Below, piece by piece: positions 8,415 through 17,284 of a stretch of DNA of 64,000 nt. Position numbers and translations under genes: made by a program. Source of the DNA: Olsenella sp. oral taxon 807 (GTDB lineage Bacteria > Actinomycetota > Coriobacteriia > Coriobacteriales > Atopobiaceae); assembly GCF_001189515.2 (NCBI RefSeq), contig NZ_CP012069.2:434001-498000 (forward strand). Reading direction: 5' to 3'. The notes beneath the pieces are model-generated. The model ran no database searches, had not been told where the DNA came from, and saw only the letters and a program-made list of their open reading frames with translations. How positions within the stretch are numbered: the first letter of the stretch is position 1; every line of letters starts with the position of its first letter.

Positions 8415-10421
8415 ATGGCAGAAGAAGGCACAAGCGAGATGCAGCAGTCGCGGGAGTTTGAGTCATCCGGACAGCCTGCCGGTCAGGACAGCACGCTATT
8501 TCCCGGGATCGTTGCTCCGGCGGCCGCTGGGAGCGAGGTCAGCGCGGCTCATCCGGCGCCAGCCGCAACCGATAGCGGTGTAAGCGAATCGGAAAAGAGC
8601 ACCCCGGCCGAGGTCGAGGTAGCAAAGCCAGTGCCGAAGCGACGCCGTGGTCGCCCCCGTAAGGTCAAAAGCGAAGGCGAGCAGGTCGCCTTGGATGTCA
8701 ACGCGATGACCAAAGTGACGCAGGAGGCGACGCAAGCATCTGCGGTCATCCATGAGCCGCCGGTAGCCACCCTTGCCGAGGCCGACGCGAACGTAGCCGA
8801 GGCAGCACCCAAGAGGCACCGCAAGAAGAGGGCGAGCTCTCCTACCTTTGAGCAGGACGATGGGGCACAGGCCAGCGAGGCTGGTGTTGACGCCCAGGAC
8901 GTTTCCCGACAGGCTTCTCTGGAGGAGGGGCAGCCCCAGTCCCAGGACGAGAGGGGCGAGGGAGGACGTCAGAGGCGCGGCAGGCGTGAGCGCAAGGATG
9001 ACACAGCTGCGAGCGGCGGTCCCGGCAATAACGCCAACGGTAGCGCAAACACCAACGCCAACACAAATGGCAACGGTAGCCAGCGTGGCAGCCGCCGCAA
9101 CCGCCGAAACCGTCGTAACCAGCAGGAACAGAGCTTTGAGCCCAGCCTCTCTCGCGAGGAGCTCGCGTCCATGAGGGTGGCTGAGCTCAGGAGCAAGGCG
9201 GCCCAACTTGGTGTCGAGTATGTAGGCCTCAAGAAGGCGGCGCTCGTGGAGACCATCTATGAGGCCGCCGCACGTGCAGAGGGCTTCAGGCCGGTTGAGG
9301 GCGTGTTGGACGTCCAGAACGAGGGTTACGCCTTCCTGCGTACCGGCAACTACATGACGGGTGATGACGACGCCTTCGTGCACCAGCAGCTCATCCGCCA
9401 GTACGGGCTGCGACCCGGTGACAGGATCAAGGGATCGGTTGGTCCGGCCCGCTCCAACAACAGCAAGTATCCACCCCTTCAGAAGGTCGAGACGGTCAAC
9501 GGTCGCCCTCTCGACGAGCTGAGGCAGCGTCCGCGCTTCCGTGACCTCACGCCCATCTTTCCCAACCAGCGTCTTGTCATGGAATGCGGCAAGGATTCCA
9601 TAACGGGAAGAGCCATCGATCTCGTAGCCCCCATCGGTAAAGGTCAGCGCGGCCTTATCGTGAGCCCCCCGAAGGCTGGCAAGACCACCGTGCTCAAGCG
9701 GATCTGCCAGTCCATCGCCTCGAACAACCCCGAGGTGCACCTCCTCTGCCTGCTCGTCGACGAGCGCCCCGAGGAGGTCACCGACATGGAGCGCTCCATC
9801 AAGGGCGAGGTCGTCGCCTCGACCTTCGACATGCCCGCGTCAAACCACACGGCCGTCTCCGAGCTCGTCATCGAGCACGCGAAGCGTCTTGTGGAACTGG
9901 GGGAGGACGTCGTCGTGGTGCTCGACTCCATCACGCGCCTTGCTCGCGCCTACAATCTGGCCCAGCCTCCCAGCGGCCGTATCCTCTCTGGTGGCGTCGA
10001 CTCAGCGGCGCTCTATCCGCCCAAGAAGTTCTTGGGCGCGGCGCGTAACATCGAGGGTGGAGGGTCTCTTACCATCATCGCCTCGGCGCTCGTCGACACC
10101 GGGTCCAAGATGGATGAGGTCATCTTCGAGGAGTTCAAGGGCACTGGCAACATGGAGCTCAAGCTCGATCGCGACCTTGCCGACCGGCGCATCTTCCCCG
10201 CCATCGATCCGGTCGCGTCGGGTACGCGAAACGAGGAGCTGCTCATCAGGTCCGAGATCCAGCCCTTCGTATGGGGCATACGCCGCGTGCTCGCCAACAT
10301 GAACAACGTCGAGCGTGCTGCCTCGGTACTGGTCAAGGGCCTCAGGGCGACCAGTGACAACGAGGAGTTCCTTATTCGCTCCGCCAAGAAGGCACAGCAG
10401 AGCAACGAGTACATCGCCTGA
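8415..10421 (+). CDS. rho: Transcription termination factor Rho
   Basis: A 668-residue hexameric RNA-dependent ATPase/translocase that releases nascent RNA. Roughly 245 residues of low-complexity, Arg/Asn/Gly/Ala-rich sequence precede the Rho_N domain (SREELASMRVAELRSKAAQL). Such inserts are typical of actinobacterial Rho. Then come the RNA-binding cold-shock fold (VEGVLDVQNEGYAFLR), the P-loop SPPKAGKTTVLK near residue 418, the LLVDERPEEVTDM region and the C-terminal LDRDLADRRIFPAID segment. ATG is preceded by GGTAGGGAAGG. Monocistronic, with a strong hairpin after it. Confidence 0.96.
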   Translation: MAEEGTSEMQQSREFESSGQPAGQDSTLFPGIVAPAAAGSEVSAAHPAPAATDSGVSESEKSTPAEVEVAKPVPKRRRGRPRKVKSEGEQVALDVNAMTKVTQEATQASAVIHEPPVATLAEADANVAEAAPKRHRKKRASSPTFEQDDGAQASEAGVDAQDVSRQASLEEGQPQSQDERGEGGRQRRGRRERKDDTAASGGPGNNANGSANTNANTNGNGSQRGSRRNRRNRRNQQEQSFEPSLSREELASMRVAELRSKAAQLGVEYVGLKKAALVETIYEAAARAEGFRPVEGVLDVQNEGYAFLRTGNYMTGDDDAFVHQQLIRQYGLRPGDRIKGSVGPARSNNSKYPPLQKVETVNGRPLDELRQRPRFRDLTPIFPNQRLVMECGKDSITGRAIDLVAPIGKGQRGLIVSPPKAGKTTVLKRICQSIASNNPEVHLLCLLVDERPEEVTDMERSIKGEVVASTFDMPASNHTAVSELVIEHAKRLVELGEDVVVVLDSITRLARAYNLAQPPSGRILSGGVDSAALYPPKKFLGAARNIEGGGSLTIIASALVDTGSKMDEVIFEEFKGTGNMELKLDRDLADRRIFPAIDPVASGTRNEELLIRSEIQPFVWGIRRVLANMNNVERAASVLVKGLRATSDNEEFLIRSAKKAQQSNEYIA

Positions 10422-10473
10422 CGAGTACATCGCCTGAGCCCCCGCGCGGCCACATCCTTTCCGCATCCTTTCG

Positions 10474-10506
10474 GGCGCACCCGCCACTGGCGGCGTGCGC
10501 CTTGTC
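10474..10506 (+). terminator. Hairpin after rho
   Basis: GGCGCAC...GTGCGCC with an inner CGCCA/TGGCG extension (10474-10501), followed by TTGTCT. Strong stem but weak T-tail. Confidence 0.7.
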
Positions 10507-10510
10507 TCAC

Positions 10511-10538
10511 TTGCTTTTGTCGGGGTCCGTGTTATCAT
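10511..10538 (+). promoter_or_regulatory. Candidate promoter for the gene at 10709
   Basis: TTGCTT and TATCAT separated by 16 bp directly after the rho terminator. This leaves a leader of about 160 nt before the downstream start codon. Confidence 0.5.
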
Positions 10539-10708
10539 ACAAGGTAGCCCGTCTTGGATCTCATCCTTAAGGGCTGGACGGCACTTGCAGATAACACGTA
10601 CCCCGCCGCCTTACGCAGACCTCCCATGGGAGTAGTGTAACCGTAGCTACGGAAGACGTCGCCTCTGTGCGTGCCCGTGAAGTGGCGGACATTGGAGGTG
10701 CGGCGCAG

Positions 10709-11281
10709 ATGAGAGAACAAGGTTCGAGAGCGGATATCATTGCGAGGCGGCTGGGCGTCACAGCGCGAGGCACAGGCGACACAAGGGGCGGGGCTACGTC
10801 GCAGCTGTACGAGAAGGGCCAGCTTGGACTCCCGTCTTGGGCAGCGAAGGTAGGTGGCGGGCTGCGGGTCGGCACTGCCTTTGGGCCTGGCGGGCAGCGG
10901 GCATCAGCGGCCCGTGCCCGCGCGAGGTCGCGAATCATCGCTAGGCGGGTGCCTGAGGTCAACCAGGGAATCTATCCGGCCAAGCGCGTGGCCAGCGATC
11001 TCGATCACGAGGACATATGGGAGGCGGCCCTTGCCGCCATGGACGAGACGATTACGCTCAACTATCAGTCGTCCCGTCCCTTTGATGCGTCGGCGCCACG
11101 TCATGCGAGGCGGCCGGCCGGCAGGAGGGGGGCGAAGCACAGTGTCGGCTCAACGCTCTCCAGGACCCTGCCCATACGCTCCCATGAGGCGGACGCCAAG
11201 CCCCATGTGATGGATACCAGTGCCTATGTCAGGCTGCTCACCAACAACAGATCATCTATCGGCGTCCTGTCGGGCGCTTGA
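10709..11281 (+). CDS. Hypothetical basic protein
   Basis: About 190 residues, not recognised. I prefer ATG 10709 because GGAGGTG lies 8 bp upstream; an in-frame GTG at 10667 has no ribosome site. It is Arg/Ala/Gly-rich, soluble-looking, with no membrane segment or signal peptide. The N-terminal part RADIIARRLGVTARG has a faint helix-turn-helix look that I cannot support further. The middle has DLDHEDIWEAALAAMDETI, the most protein-like stretch. It occupies the place after rho where rpmE is found in many actinobacteria, but it is not L31. Confidence 0.55.
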   Translation: MREQGSRADIIARRLGVTARGTGDTRGGATSQLYEKGQLGLPSWAAKVGGGLRVGTAFGPGGQRASAARARARSRIIARRVPEVNQGIYPAKRVASDLDHEDIWEAALAAMDETITLNYQSSRPFDASAPRHARRPAGRRGAKHSVGSTLSRTLPIRSHEADAKPHVMDTSAYVRLLTNNRSSIGVLSGA

Positions 11282-11416
11282 TGCCTGACGGGACGCCTAA
11301 CGTAGAGCTTACCGAGAGGTTCGCACGCCTCTTGGTCTTCGACAGGTCCGTTTGTGGACCTTGCATGGTGTATGCCGAGTATTTAGAAAAAAATTTAGAA
11401 ACTGTACTATTTCTTA

Positions 11417-11445
11417 TTTACATTCTTTCGAGAACGTGCTAGGGT
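11417..11445 (+). promoter_or_regulatory. Candidate promoter with long leader
   Basis: TTTACA and TAGGGT are separated by exactly 17 bp in an AT-rich stretch, about 170 bp upstream of the secreted protein gene at 11615. The 333-bp gap 11282-11614 otherwise holds only the leader described next. Confidence 0.5.
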
Positions 11446-11495
11446 AAAGCAAATGAGGGATAGGATCACTCATTTTTAGATGACGGTGCATGCAG

Positions 11496-11548
11496 ATAAG
11501 ACGAAGTAGGCCGTTGCAAGACAGAGCTACCACAGCCATCCGTCTTAT
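11496..11548 (+). promoter_or_regulatory. Structured leader candidate
   Basis: An 8-bp perfect stem (ATAAGACG / CGTCTTAT) encloses 37 nt containing GTTGCAAGACAGAGCTACC. It lies in the predicted 5' leader of the gene at 11615. A closing helix around a conserved-looking core suggests a cis-regulatory RNA, but I could not match it to a riboswitch class. Confidence 0.35.
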
Positions 11549-11614
11549 GTTGTTGCCCGGCATGGGTGTTCCTATATGGAGTGCGGAAACGATTGGCAGC
11601 AATGGAGGTAGCAG

Positions 11615-12340
11615 ATGAAGAAGGAACTAGTGAAAGGTATGGCGTTAGCCATAGGGGCCGCCAGCTTTGCATCGGCTCTGGCTCCCCGTATTACCATGGC
11701 CGAATCGACAGCGGGCCTCTCCTCTGAGGATATAAGCGCGCTGCTTCCGATCATCGCCGCAGCAGTTGCGGTTGTGGCCTACGTGTCGATCTCCACGGCA
11801 ACCCACCACATCAAGAACAAGGCCAAGCAGCATGAGGCAGGCATGACGTCCATTGACCTCATGAGGCTTCAGAGGATGCTGGTCGCGGTGGATGAGGAGG
11901 ACGCAGCTGTCGAGGAGGCGTACCAGGGAGCCCATGCGGCCCCCGTCGCGCGTCCGACCGTCTCTGCTCCCGTGTCTGCGGGCCCGGCGCTCGGCGCATC
12001 CACTCCTGTTGCCGCAGCCGCAAGCTCGTCTGTGGCCGCTGTACGTCCGTCTGTGACGGCCTCACCGGCGGCTGTCCCAGCCAGAGCTGTGACGCCTTCG
12101 GCTCCGTCCGGTCTGCCGGGCACGCCCGGCGGTACGCCCACCAACGGCGCGAGGCAGGCAAGGCAAGCGCCCGCCGTATCTCCTCAGATGGGAGGCGGGA
12201 CCCGTCCTGCGGCAGCCGTGAGGACCAATGTGGGAACATCCTCTCAGGTACCTGCTCCCACCACACCGACCGCAGACCATCGCAGCGGCGGCGAGGACGT
12301 TCGCAAGCCCAAGCACATGGCCACTCGTGTGGCAGCATAG
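11615..12340 (+). CDS. Secreted or membrane-anchored Ala/Pro-rich protein
   Basis: 241 residues, family not recognised. The N-terminus is a signal peptide (KKELVKGMALAIGAASFASA, then ITMA). A second hydrophobic helix (LLPIIAAAVAVVAYVSIS) at about 46-63 is followed by KNKAKQHEAGMTSIDLMRLQ. From about residue 110 the protein is low-complexity Ala/Pro/Ser/Val/Thr, an extended stalk or wall-spanning region. No LPxTG. A good ribosome site (GGAGGTAG) precedes ATG. It overlaps or is coupled to the VanZ-like gene. Confidence 0.65.
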   Translation: MKKELVKGMALAIGAASFASALAPRITMAESTAGLSSEDISALLPIIAAAVAVVAYVSISTATHHIKNKAKQHEAGMTSIDLMRLQRMLVAVDEEDAAVEEAYQGAHAAPVARPTVSAPVSAGPALGASTPVAAAASSSVAAVRPSVTASPAAVPARAVTPSAPSGLPGTPGGTPTNGARQARQAPAVSPQMGGGTRPAAAVRTNVGTSSQVPAPTTPTADHRSGGEDVRKPKHMATRVAA

Positions 12341-12815
12341 GAGGCTGCTGTATAGAGCTATCCTCGTGGCACTGTGGGTCTGTTTCATCTGGGCTCATTC
12401 GCTCATGAATGGCACGGACTCCGCCAACGAGAGCACGCGTTTCGTATTGTTCGCACTGCCCCTCCTCCAAAGGCTGGGGCTCTCAGACATCGCACTCGCG
12501 ACCTTCGTCGTGAGGAAATGCGCACATGTTTCGGAGTACGCGATGCTGGGGGTCCTGGCCTTTTTTCTGTGCCGCAGCCAGCCCGGAGTGCGACCAGAAA
12601 GACGGCTCTGGCTGTCATCGCGTGTCGTCATGGTGATGACACCCATCGTGGACGAGACGATCCAGCTGTTCGTGCCAGGACGCGAGGGGTCTGTGAGAGA
12701 CGTGTTCATCGATCTTGCGGGGGTTTGCATCGGATATGCCCTCGCGCGTGCGCTATGTGCGCTATGTGCGCTGCGCACACACGGCCAAAGGGGGCGTCGT
12801 GCGTCACGCGGGTAG
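12327..12815 (+). CDS. VanZ-family membrane protein
   Basis: About 162 residues with four hydrophobic helices and the VanZ-type pattern: FIWAHSLMNG, then VRKCAHVSEYAMLGVLAFFL, then MTPIVDETIQLFVPGREGSVRDVFIDLAGVCIG with its characteristic E-Q-F-G-R-D-D residues. VanZ proteins are linked to teicoplanin resistance and envelope processes; the mechanism is unknown. The start is uncertain: GTG 12327 overlaps the upstream gene by 14 bp, whereas an AGGAGG at 12339-12344 would favour a start nearer 12350-12366. Ends in an Arg-rich tail. Confidence 0.75.
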   Translation: MWQHRRLLYRAILVALWVCFIWAHSLMNGTDSANESTRFVLFALPLLQRLGLSDIALATFVVRKCAHVSEYAMLGVLAFFLCRSQPGVRPERRLWLSSRVVMVMTPIVDETIQLFVPGREGSVRDVFIDLAGVCIGYALARALCALCALRTHGQRGRRASRG

Positions 12816-12954
12816 GCGGGTAGCAATGAGAGTGTTACGAATACACTACATCTCAGCAGTAAACCAATACAGAACTGAAGGAAATGGATATGGTAATAGG
12901 ATGTCAGTCACTGGTAGAAATGTGATCGGTGACCTATCTTTCAGGGAGGACGAG

Positions 12955-14160
12955 ATGGCTCACACATTCAATAGGCGTACGTTTGTCAAGCTCGGCGGCA
13001 TAGCTGCTGGCATAGGTGGCGCATCCATTCTTTCTGGATGTGGATCGTCGTCGGGCTCCGGAGCTGGCTCCGACACCATCAAGGTCGGTATCATGGGACC
13101 CTACACGGGCGACGTCGCCCAGTACGGTCTTGCCGTCCGCGCGGGCGCAGAGCTCTATGTCTCGAAGTTCAATGACGAGGGAGGCGCCAACGGCAAGAAG
13201 ATCGAGCTCGACGCCCAAGACGAGAAGGGCAACGCCACCGAGGCAAAGAACGTCTACAACAAGATGGTCGAGGACGGTGTCGTCGGCATCATCGGTGACG
13301 TGACATCTGCGCCCTCGGTTGCGATCGCCCAGACCTCAGTCAATGACAACATGCCGATCGTCTCGGCCTCTGCGACGGCTGCGGACTTCATCACCTACGG
13401 ACCCAACGCGTTTCGCGCCTGCATCACCGATCCCTACCAGGGCAAGCTCCTGGCAGACTTCGCAGCCGAGCGAGGCTACAAGGCGGTAGGCACCATCTAT
13501 AACTCTGGCGGGGCCTACGAGAAGGGTGTCAATGACGCCTTTGTCGAGGAGGCCCAGGCAAACGGCATCACCATTACCACCCAGCAAGGGTATGCCGACG
13601 GTGACGTCGACTTCAAAGGGCAGCTCACGACCATCATCGCCACCAAGCCCGACGCGATTCTCTCGCCTAACTACTATAAGGACGACGGCAACATCGTGAC
13701 CCAAGCCCGCCAGCTTGGCTACAAGGGACCCATCCTCGGGGCGGACGGCTGGTCCAACATCGTGGGCGGTGACGAGGAGTACGCCAGCGCCAACGACCTT
13801 GAGGGTTGCTTCTATGACTGCTCCTTTGTCGCCGAGAACCCCGACGAGAAGGTCCGGAAGTTCATCTCTGACTTCAAGGCGGCCCACAACGGCGAGACGC
13901 CCGGTAACTTCAGCGCGCTCGGCTATGATGCCGCCATGGTGCTCTGCCAGGCCATCAAGACCGTCGAGACCGAGGGCAAGGCGAAGGCGGGCACCGAGGA
14001 CTACAAGCAGGCCATCATCGACGCCGTGAAGGCCGGGAGCGTCGAGGGCGTCACGGGGACCATCAGGTACGAGGGTTCGGGAGATCCCGTGAAGCCGACC
14101 CTGATCATCACCTTCGAAGGTGGATCACAAAAGGTATTCAGTTCTATAGAAGCGAAGTAG
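12955..14160 (+). CDS. livJ: Branched-chain amino-acid ABC transporter, substrate-binding lipoprotein
   Basis: About 401 residues. The start is ATG 12955, with AGGGAGGA 5 bp upstream. The N-terminus holds a twin-arginine-like NRRTFVKLG followed by a hydrophobic segment and the lipobox LSGC, so a lipid-anchored binding protein. The mature part is a type I periplasmic-binding fold of the LivJ class (IKVGIMGPYTGDVAQYG, then YNKMVEDGVVGIIGDVTSAP). It is the first gene of livJHMGF, transcribed in one direction, and delivers Leu/Ile/Val or related ligands to LivHM. Actual substrate is inferred from family. Confidence 0.93.
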   Translation: MAHTFNRRTFVKLGGIAAGIGGASILSGCGSSSGSGAGSDTIKVGIMGPYTGDVAQYGLAVRAGAELYVSKFNDEGGANGKKIELDAQDEKGNATEAKNVYNKMVEDGVVGIIGDVTSAPSVAIAQTSVNDNMPIVSASATAADFITYGPNAFRACITDPYQGKLLADFAAERGYKAVGTIYNSGGAYEKGVNDAFVEEAQANGITITTQQGYADGDVDFKGQLTTIIATKPDAILSPNYYKDDGNIVTQARQLGYKGPILGADGWSNIVGGDEEYASANDLEGCFYDCSFVAENPDEKVRKFISDFKAAHNGETPGNFSALGYDAAMVLCQAIKTVETEGKAKAGTEDYKQAIIDAVKAGSVEGVTGTIRYEGSGDPVKPTLIITFEGGSQKVFSSIEAK

Positions 14161-14285
14161 GAAGCGGCCCACAGCCACGAGCAGACAAGGCGCTGGGGCA
14201 GTCGCCTCTGGCGCCTTGAGCTTGTCTGTTGCGTTTCCTGCGCGTGTCGCGCCCGCATCGGCGTACGAGAGAGGAAGTGTTGTTC

Positions 14286-15161
14286 ATGACGATTCTGACG
14301 CAGCTGCTGAACGGCCTGCAGCTCGGCAGTATCTATGCGCTCGTCGCCCTCGGCTATACGATGGTGTATGGCATCATCCTGCTGCTCAACTTCGCCCACG
14401 GCGACATCATCATGATCGGTGGCTACATCTCCTGGGTTGTGATGGCGCAGCTGGGACTTCACCCTGCCCTCGCCATCATCCTCTCGATTGTGGGCTGCAC
14501 GCTGCTGGGCGTCTTGATCGACAAGGTCGCGTACGCACCCCTGCGCAGCGCCCCCAGGCTCTCTATCCTCATCACAGCCATCGGCGTCTCGTACTTCTTG
14601 GAGAACGGCGCACAGCTCATGTTTGGGGCCGACGCGAAGGTGGTGCCGCCGTATTTCGACCTTCGCCCGCTCGATCTCTTGGGCGTCAGCGTCTCACCCA
14701 TATCGATCCTGACCGTCGTCGTGACGATTGCCGCAACGGCTGGTCTGGCCCTTCTGGTCCAGAAGACGAAGCTCGGCAAGGCCATGAGGGCCGTGTCGGA
14801 GGACATGGGCGCCGCTCGCCTCATGGGCATCAACGTGAATACCACGATCTCGTTCACCTTCGCGTTGGGCTCCGCGCTCGCAGGCATCGGCTCGGTGCTC
14901 TATGCCATGGCCTACACGCAGGTCTCGCCCACCATGGGTGTCATGCTGGGTACCAAAGCCTTCGTCGCCGCAGTGCTCGGCGGCATCGGGTCCATTCCCG
15001 GAGCGGTCATCGGCGGCTTTCTCGTTGGCTTCGCCGAGGTCTTTGTCTCGGCCATCGGTCTTTCGGTCTGGAAGGACGCCATCGTGTTCCTCCTGCTTAT
15101 CGTCGTGCTCATCGTGCGGCCGACAGGCATCCTCGGTCGCACGATGAACGAGAAGGTGTAG
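14286..15161 (+). CDS. livH: Branched-chain amino-acid ABC transporter permease LivH
   Basis: 291 residues from ATG 14286 (GAGAGGAAG upstream). About eight membrane helices and LivH family features: LNGLQLGSIYALVALGYTMV at the start, NFAHGDIIMIGGY, and near the C-terminus GTKAFVAAVLGGIGSIPGAV, the loop that contacts the ATPase. It forms the heterodimeric channel with LivM. Length is typical. Confidence 0.95.
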   Translation: MTILTQLLNGLQLGSIYALVALGYTMVYGIILLLNFAHGDIIMIGGYISWVVMAQLGLHPALAIILSIVGCTLLGVLIDKVAYAPLRSAPRLSILITAIGVSYFLENGAQLMFGADAKVVPPYFDLRPLDLLGVSVSPISILTVVVTIAATAGLALLVQKTKLGKAMRAVSEDMGAARLMGINVNTTISFTFALGSALAGIGSVLYAMAYTQVSPTMGVMLGTKAFVAAVLGGIGSIPGAVIGGFLVGFAEVFVSAIGLSVWKDAIVFLLLIVVLIVRPTGILGRTMNEKV

Positions 15162-15171
15162 GGAGAAGACC

Positions 15172-16308
15172 ATGGAAAAGAGGGACGTGGACAAGAGGCA
15201 GGACTCGCTGGCTGGTGCCAGCGACACGGAAGGCGTCGGGCAAAGGGGGCTTCCCATGCCGGCGCGCTACGCGATCAACGCGCTCCTGACCTTAGGTGCC
15301 ATCCTGCTCGGCCAGCTTTTGATCAGCAATGCTGTCATCACCCGCTATCAGACCGGCGTGCTCGAGCAGGTGGGCATCTACATCATCATGGCCGTCTCGC
15401 TCAATGTCGCGACTGGCTATCTGGGACAGCTGCCGCTCGGCCATGCCGGGTTCATGTCAATAGGAGGCTACTCCTGCTCCATCCTCATCATGCGCCTCAT
15501 GCCCGTCCTTGGCGTCGGCATGAGAGACTTCGTGACCGCCACGCCTGCGGCTTGCGCCCTCTTCGTGGGCGGCGTCCTCTTTGGTGGCGTCATGGCCGCC
15601 GTCGCTGGCATCATCATAGGTGTGCCGGCGCTGCGCCTCAAGGGTGACTACCTGGCCATCATCACGCTCGGCTTTGCCGAGATCATCCGCGTCGTCATGC
15701 TCAACATTGACGGCGTCGTGGGCTTCGAGCTGACGGGTGGCGCCAAGGGCCTCACAGGCATCCCAAGCTACACGAGCTTCATGAACACCTTCGTCGTAGT
15801 GGCCATCTCGCTCTTCTTGATCCATACCATGATGAAGTCGCGTCACGGCAGGGCCATCCTCGCCATCCGTGACAACGAGATCGCGGCAGAGGCCTCGGGC
15901 GTCAACGTTACCTACTACAAGACGCTCGCCTTCGTGAGTTCGGCCTTCTTCGCGGGCGTGGGCGGCGCGCTCTACGCGGGCTGCATCGGGGTCATGGAGC
16001 CCGCCAAGTTCGGCTTCATGAAGTCAATCGAGATCCTGGTCATGGTGGTCTTGGGCGGTATGGGATCTATGCTCGGCTCCACCATCTCGGCCACGGTGCT
16101 TACCATACTGCCTGAGGCACTCCGCGCGTTTGCGGACTACCGTATGGTCGTCTACGCCATCGTCTTGATCCTGGTTATGATCTTTCGTCCGCAGGGTCTC
16201 TTGGGTGCCTATGACTTCTCTCTCTCGCGCTGGATAGAAAACGTCATGGGAGGCAGGCTCCCCTGGAAGGATGGGACTGCAGCCAAGGGGGTGAAAGGCG
16301 ATGCCTAG
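15172..16308 (+). CDS. livM: Branched-chain amino-acid ABC transporter permease LivM
   Basis: 378 residues, starting 10 bp after livH. A hydrophilic N-terminal extension of about 30 residues precedes the membrane part. Family signs: GYLGQLPLGHAGFMSIGGY, ALRLKGDYLAIITLGFAEI, MVVLGGMGSMLGSTISA. Second half of the transport channel. Overlaps livG by 8 bp, consistent with translational coupling. Confidence 0.95.
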   Translation: MEKRDVDKRQDSLAGASDTEGVGQRGLPMPARYAINALLTLGAILLGQLLISNAVITRYQTGVLEQVGIYIIMAVSLNVATGYLGQLPLGHAGFMSIGGYSCSILIMRLMPVLGVGMRDFVTATPAACALFVGGVLFGGVMAAVAGIIIGVPALRLKGDYLAIITLGFAEIIRVVMLNIDGVVGFELTGGAKGLTGIPSYTSFMNTFVVVAISLFLIHTMMKSRHGRAILAIRDNEIAAEASGVNVTYYKTLAFVSSAFFAGVGGALYAGCIGVMEPAKFGFMKSIEILVMVVLGGMGSMLGSTISATVLTILPEALRAFADYRMVVYAIVLILVMIFRPQGLLGAYDFSLSRWIENVMGGRLPWKDGTAAKGVKGDA

Positions 16309-17284
16309 CATGGGAGCCGCCACGACCGCCAAGCTCAAGCATGCCGCAAGAGAGGCACTTGACTCCGTCGCCAAGGGTGCGGCCAAAAGTGCGGTCGGCG
16401 ACGAAACGGCCTCAGCAGACGCCACGGGGAGCATAGCCAGGCGGAGGAGGAAGCGTCCCATCCTCGTCCAGATGGAGACGGCCAATCTCATTCCCGAGCG
16501 TGATCTGGGTAGTATGCCGATACTGCAGGCAGAGCGCCTGGGCATCGACTTTGGCGGGCTGACGGCGGTGGACAACTTCTCCATCGCCCTCGGTCGCACG
16601 GAGATCTCGGGTATCATCGGTCCCAACGGTGCCGGTAAGACCACGATCTTCAATCTGCTTACCAACGTGTACAGGCCGACGCGCGGCACGGTTCTGCTCG
16701 ATGGGTATGACACGGCCGGCAAGTCGATGGTGCAGGTCAACAAGATGGGCATCGCGCGCACCTTCCAGAACATCCGCCTCTTCGACCAGATGACGGTGGA
16801 GGAAAACGTGCTCGTGGGCCTCACGAACTCGATGTCGACGCACCTTCTGACGGACATGCTGCGTCTGCCGCAGCACTGGAGGCAGGAGCGGCAGTTCCAC
16901 GAGCGGGCCCTCGAGCTGCTCGACATCTTTGGTATGCGCGAGCTCGCATCCGAGCGGGCAGGCAGGCTTCCCTACGGCGCCCAGCGCAGGCTCGAGATCC
17001 TGCGGGCCCTGGCGACCCATCCCAAGGTGCTGCTGCTCGACGAGCCCGCCGCCGGCATGAACCCCAACGAGACCGAGGAGCTCATGGGCAACATCCAGAA
17101 GATCCGCGACGAGTTTCAGATCGCGATCCTTCTGATAGAGCATGACATGAGTCTTGTGATGGGGATCTGTGAGGTCGTCGGTGTGCTCGACTACGGCAGG
17201 ATCATCGCCAAGGGCACGCCCGAGGAGATCCAGAGGGATCCGAAGGTCATCGAGGCCTACCTGGGCAAGCAGGGGGTGAGCTAG
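16301..17284 (+). CDS. livG: Branched-chain amino-acid ABC transporter ATP-binding protein LivG
   Basis: 327 residues. Walker A GPNGAGKTTIF, LSGG-like region degenerate as RLPYGAQRRLEI, Walker B LLLDEPAAGMNPNE and switch His in LLIEHDMSLVMG. An unusual N-terminal extension of about 70 residues, rich in Ala/Lys/Arg, precedes the ABC domain (ILQAERLGIDFGG). An internal start cannot be excluded, for example at ATG 16472 or 16514. Powers LivHM together with LivF. Confidence 0.92.
   Translation: MPSMGAATTAKLKHAAREALDSVAKGAAKSAVGDETASADATGSIARRRRKRPILVQMETANLIPERDLGSMPILQAERLGIDFGGLTAVDNFSIALGRTEISGIIGPNGAGKTTIFNLLTNVYRPTRGTVLLDGYDTAGKSMVQVNKMGIARTFQNIRLFDQMTVEENVLVGLTNSMSTHLLTDMLRLPQHWRQERQFHERALELLDIFGMRELASERAGRLPYGAQRRLEILRALATHPKVLLLDEPAAGMNPNETEELMGNIQKIRDEFQIAILLIEHDMSLVMGICEVVGVLDYGRIIAKGTPEEIQRDPKVIEAYLGKQGVS

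Noticed and set aside
11496-11548. Cyclic-di-GMP (GEMM) or cobalamin riboswitch
   Set aside because: The conserved core bases of those classes are not found; left as an unassigned structured leader.
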